Part shown: positions 61,039 to 64,000 of the stretch, in pieces
Position numbering within the stretch: the stretch's first letter is position 1
Layout: every line of letters starts with the position of its first letter
DNA from: Listeria swaminathanii
GTDB lineage: Bacteria > Bacillota > Bacilli > Lactobacillales > Listeriaceae
Reading direction: 5' to 3'
NCBI RefSeq assembly: GCF_014229645.1
Contig: NZ_JAATOD010000001.1
Location: 1,240,001-1,304,000 of the forward strand
Length of the DNA: 64,000 nt
The notes under the pieces: generated by a model
Databases searched by the model: none
Told to the model about the DNA's origin: nothing
Seen by the model: only the letters and a program-made list of their open reading frames with translations
Made by a program: the position numbers and the translations under genes

Positions 61039-61070
61039 ACTATAACATACTTTCTATAAATATAGAAAGT
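61039..61070 (-). promoter_or_regulatory. accDA promoter with overlapping palindrome
   Basis: -10 TATAGT (61039-61044) and a TTCTAT -35 (61062-61067), spacer 17. A 22-bp inverted repeat, ACTTTCTATA-AA-TATAGAAAGT, covers 61049-61070, that is the spacer and -35. This is the position of a repressor operator. Confidence 0.5.
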
Positions 61071-61076
61071 CTAAGA

Positions 61077-64000
61077 TCACTTAATTACGACATTCTCTTT
61101 ACCAAGCAACGCCACTAGCGCTTCTTGCAACTCATTTGATGGTGTTACTTGAATATTTTTCAACTCGGTGGTTTGCTTGGTTATCGCTTGGTGAACGATG
61201 ACTTTACTATCGCCTTTATAGCGCGCTAAAACTGGCTTAACTTGCTCCATTTGCTGTGGTTCTGTTAATTTTAAAAATAGTCTCACTGGCGCTTTAATTT
61301 CTTTTAAATCTTCGGCTTTATTAATAATTAATTGGAGTTCACCGTTTCTCGTATCCGCTTTAACTTGTAAAAAGAGAATCTCCCCTTTTTGGGCAAAGTT
61401 CACATATTTACGGTAACTTTCCGGGAACATCACTGCGCTAAGTTCTTTGGACTCATCACTAATCGTTAAAAAGCACATCGTTTCGCCTTTTTTCGTTCTG
61501 ATTGATTTTACTTCGTGAACATAGGCTGCCACTTGATAATTTTTGCCCGAAGCAATGCTCGCAAGTCTTGTGATAGAAAGGTTTTGCAGTTTATTTTGGT
61601 AATATGATACAGGGTGCGCTGAAACGTATTGGCCTGTGTATAATTTTTCTTTTTCAAGCTTTTCATCAATCGAAATTGGCGCGGTTTTCCGGTAGCGTGG
61701 TTTCATCTTTTTCAAGAATTCGTCATCTTCCGCGAAAAGATTCATGCCCTTGGAGTCTTCCCCGAGCAACGAAATGTATTGTAATACTGCATCAATTGTC
61801 GCTTGAATCGTTGCCCGATCTTCGCCAAACTCGTCAAAACAACCCGAAAATACAAGCGCTTCTAACACTGTTTCTGTGAGCATTTTATGTGGCATTCGTT
61901 CGCAAAAATCAAAGAAATCTCGGAATGGTGCTTTTTTTCGTTCGTTGATGATTTCTAAAATAAATTTTGTTGGGACTTTGCGAATAACACGGAAACTATA
62001 ACGAATGGATGTTTCATTTTCCATTTGGAAATAGTAATTGCTATGATTGATGCTTGGCGCCAACATGTTGATACCGTAGTTTTTAGCTTCTGTAATGTAC
62101 TGAGAAATTTTATCGTCATTACCAAAAACAGAACTAAGGAGCGACGACATAAATGCTGCTGGATAATGCGCTTTTAGATATGCCAATTGGAAGGCAATTT
62201 TTGAATAAGCTGCTGCGTGACTTCGGTTGAAACCGTAGTTCGCGAATTGGACAATCATGTCGTATACTTGGTTCGCACTACTTTCTGAATAGCCTTTACT
62301 CTTAGCCCCTTCAACAAAATGAATCCGCTCTTCGTTTAGGACGTCCGCTTTTTTCTTACTGACCGCTCGTCTTAATAAATCGGCTTCTCCAAGTGAAAAT
62401 CCAGCCATTTGGTTCGCGACTTGAATGATTTGTTCTTGGTAGACAATAACGCCGTAAGTTACTTCTAAAATTGGCGCCAAATCCGGATGTGGATACTGAA
62501 TTTTTTCTTTTCCATGTTTTCTAGCAATAAATGTATCAATTTGTTCCATTGGACCGGGACGATAAAGTGCATCTACCGCCACCACATCTTCAAAAGAAGT
62601 TGGTTTTAATTTCCGGAGCACTCGGCGAATTCCGTCTGATTCAAACTGGAAAACTCCGGTCGTATCACCCGTTTGGAATAGTTTTAACGTTTTTTTATCT
62701 TCTAAGGAAATATCCGCTAATGTTAACGGTCTTTCCTTCGCATAATTAACTGATTTCAACACACGATCTAACAAACTAAGATTTCTAAGTCCAAGAAAAT
62801 CCATTTTAAGTAAGCCGATTTTTTCTAATTCTCCCATGGCAAACTGGGTCAGTCGTGCGTCTCCGCTACCTAATTGCAGTGCGACTTGTTCTACTAGCGG
62901 TTTGTCGCTAATAACAATCCCGGCAGCATGCGTCGAAATATGGCGCGGTAAGCCCTCGAGTTGGCACGCAACTTCCCAAATCATTTCATTTTCTTTGGAG
63001 CTTTTAATATGATTTTCTAAACGCGGGCTTTCTTGCAATGCTTTTTGTAATGTAATGCCTAATTGGCTCGGAATTAGCTTGGACCATTCCGATAAAAGCA
63101 CGGAATTCAAGCCAAAACTCCTCGCTGTATCACGAATAGCCGCTTTGGCAGCTAATGTTCCAAATGTGCCGATTTGCGCCACATGCGCCTCGCCGTATTT
63201 AGATACAACATACGAAATCACTTCATCCCGGCGATTATCAGGGAAATCCAAGTCAATATCGGGCATCGTTATCCGTTCTGGGTTTAAAAATCGTTCGAAT
63301 AGTAAATTGTAACGAATTGGATCCACATCGGTAATTCTAAGCGCATAGGACACAAGTGACCCTGCCGCAGACCCCCGCCCTGGCCCCGTTAAAATCCCCG
63401 CTTCACGAGAATAACGAATTACATCCCAAACTATTAGGAAATAATCCGCAAATCCCATCTCCGTAATGACTTTCAATTCATAATCTAAACGTGCTTGATA
63501 TTCTTCTGCTAATAAATCTCGCTCTTTTAAGCCCTCATATGCTGTTTGACGTAAAACTTCGGATGCATTTTGCGCTTCATTTAATGGAAATCTTGGTAGC
63601 AAATGCTGATCTAAAGCAATTTCAACGTGACAACGGTCAGCTAACGCGCCAGTTTCAAGACACGCTCGTTTTTCAAAGTCCGTTTGCCAGTCCCGTTCCA
63701 TCTCATCTTGCGAGGTAAAATAGTTCGGTCCTGCAAGTGGTAAAGTCGTCCAGTCCACTGTGCGATTATCACGAATTGCTGTCAAAACTTCTTTCGCTTG
63801 CGCATCTTTTGGTTCCATATATTGCACGTTTTTAGTCGCAACAACAGGGACATTTTCTTCAGCAGAAAATGCTTCTATTTTTGCGAAAAGGCGTGGATTT
63901 TCTTTTTGCGCCGACAAATAAACGGACTCTTTGCCGAATATCTCGACTAAGTTTCCGTAAGCTTCTAACGCCCCGTCGCGGTTTTCTTCCATGAGAAGAC
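61077..64000 (-). CDS. dnaE: DNA polymerase III alpha subunit DnaE, N-terminus cut off
   Basis: The last ~974 residues of the lagging-strand replicative polymerase of Firmicutes. The catalytic Asp pair is in PDIDLDFPDNRRDEV and the third acidic motif lies further on. GRGSAAGSLVSYAL and NYGFNRSHAAAYSKIAFQLA are typical DnaE segments. An OB domain is near the end (QVAAYVHEVKSIRTKKG). The N-terminal PHP domain continues beyond 64000: the frame is open at the edge. It lies upstream of accDA, a common Firmicute order. Confidence 0.96.
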   Translation of the reverse strand, partial: LLMEENRDGALEAYGNLVEIFGKESVYLSAQKENPRLFAKIEAFSAEENVPVVATKNVQYMEPKDAQAKEVLTAIRDNRTVDWTTLPLAGPNYFTSQDEMERDWQTDFEKRACLETGALADRCHVEIALDQHLLPRFPLNEAQNASEVLRQTAYEGLKERDLLAEEYQARLDYELKVITEMGFADYFLIVWDVIRYSREAGILTGPGRGSAAGSLVSYALRITDVDPIRYNLLFERFLNPERITMPDIDLDFPDNRRDEVISYVVSKYGEAHVAQIGTFGTLAAKAAIRDTARSFGLNSVLLSEWSKLIPSQLGITLQKALQESPRLENHIKSSKENEMIWEVACQLEGLPRHISTHAAGIVISDKPLVEQVALQLGSGDARLTQFAMGELEKIGLLKMDFLGLRNLSLLDRVLKSVNYAKERPLTLADISLEDKKTLKLFQTGDTTGVFQFESDGIRRVLRKLKPTSFEDVVAVDALYRPGPMEQIDTFIARKHGKEKIQYPHPDLAPILEVTYGVIVYQEQIIQVANQMAGFSLGEADLLRRAVSKKKADVLNEERIHFVEGAKSKGYSESSANQVYDMIVQFANYGFNRSHAAAYSKIAFQLAYLKAHYPAAFMSSLLSSVFGNDDKISQYITEAKNYGINMLAPSINHSNYYFQMENETSIRYSFRVIRKVPTKFILEIINERKKAPFRDFFDFCERMPHKMLTETVLEALVFSGCFDEFGEDRATIQATIDAVLQYISLLGEDSKGMNLFAEDDEFLKKMKPRYRKTAPISIDEKLEKEKLYTGQYVSAHPVSYYQNKLQNLSITRLASIASGKNYQVAAYVHEVKSIRTKKGETMCFLTISDESKELSAVMFPESYRKYVNFAQKGEILFLQVKADTRNGELQLIINKAEDLKEIKAPVRLFLKLTEPQQMEQVKPVLARYKGDSKVIVHQAITKQTTELKNIQVTPSNELQEALVALLGKENVVIK

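Overview
This window is a stretch of conserved core chromosome from a low-GC Firmicute, almost certainly the genus Listeria. Protein content, gene order and codon use all fit. From memory the order aspS-hisS ... accA-accD-dnaE matches L. monocytogenes EGD-e lmo1519 to lmo1574. I cannot separate L. monocytogenes from close relatives such as L. innocua by reading alone. I saw no prophage, transposase, integron, CRISPR array, tRNA or rRNA gene, and no clearly broken gene. Every recognised gene except the cell-wall amidase at 1933-3216 lies on the minus strand, so transcription runs from high to low coordinates.

Layout from left to right:
- 1-6 kb: aspS (partial) and hisS behind a T-box, a convergent amidase, then dtd and the alarmone enzyme rel.
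- 6-12 kb: apt, recJ, a LapA-type membrane protein, the fused secDF, and a ComN-like protein.
- 12-17 kb: the ruvA-ruvB-queA-tgt-yajC operon (Holliday junction processing, queuosine tRNA modification, a Sec accessory protein).
- 17-21 kb: an ldh-type dehydrogenase, yebC, pheA and obg.
- 21-23.5 kb: glpF-glpK (glycerol uptake) behind a CcpA-type cre site and a leader terminator.
- 23.6-26.2 kb: rplU-prp-rpmA with an L21 leader, and an RNase E/G-family gene.
- 26-32 kb: minC-minD, mreB-mreC-mreD, a 35-codon small membrane-protein gene that appears undescribed, radC, and the prepilin peptidase comC.
- 32-36.7 kb: folC and valS behind a T-box.
- 36.7-42 kb: the haem operon hemA-C-D-B-L, without hemX.
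- 42-49.4 kb: ysxC, thrS behind a T-box, nrdR-dnaB-dnaI, coaE and mutM.
- 49.4-55.7 kb: polA, citC and citZ, and two small membrane-protein genes.
- 55.7-64 kb: pykA, pfkA, accA, accD and dnaE (cut by the right edge).

Most genes serve information processing (aminoacyl-tRNA synthetases, replication, repair), envelope growth and division (Mre, Min, amidase) or central metabolism (glycolysis, the citrate branch, fatty-acid initiation, haem, glycerol). Regulation is mostly local and in cis: three T-box attenuators, an L21 leader, a catabolite-controlled glp leader, LexA-like sites ahead of ruvA, a possible ComK site ahead of comC, and a palindrome over the accDA promoter.

I found no large undescribed system. 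The best new candidates are the 35-residue membrane peptide between mreB and radC (30617-30724), the palindrome plus leader hairpin at accDA, and several terminator-like hairpins placed so close to the next start codon that the downstream gene seems to depend on read-through.
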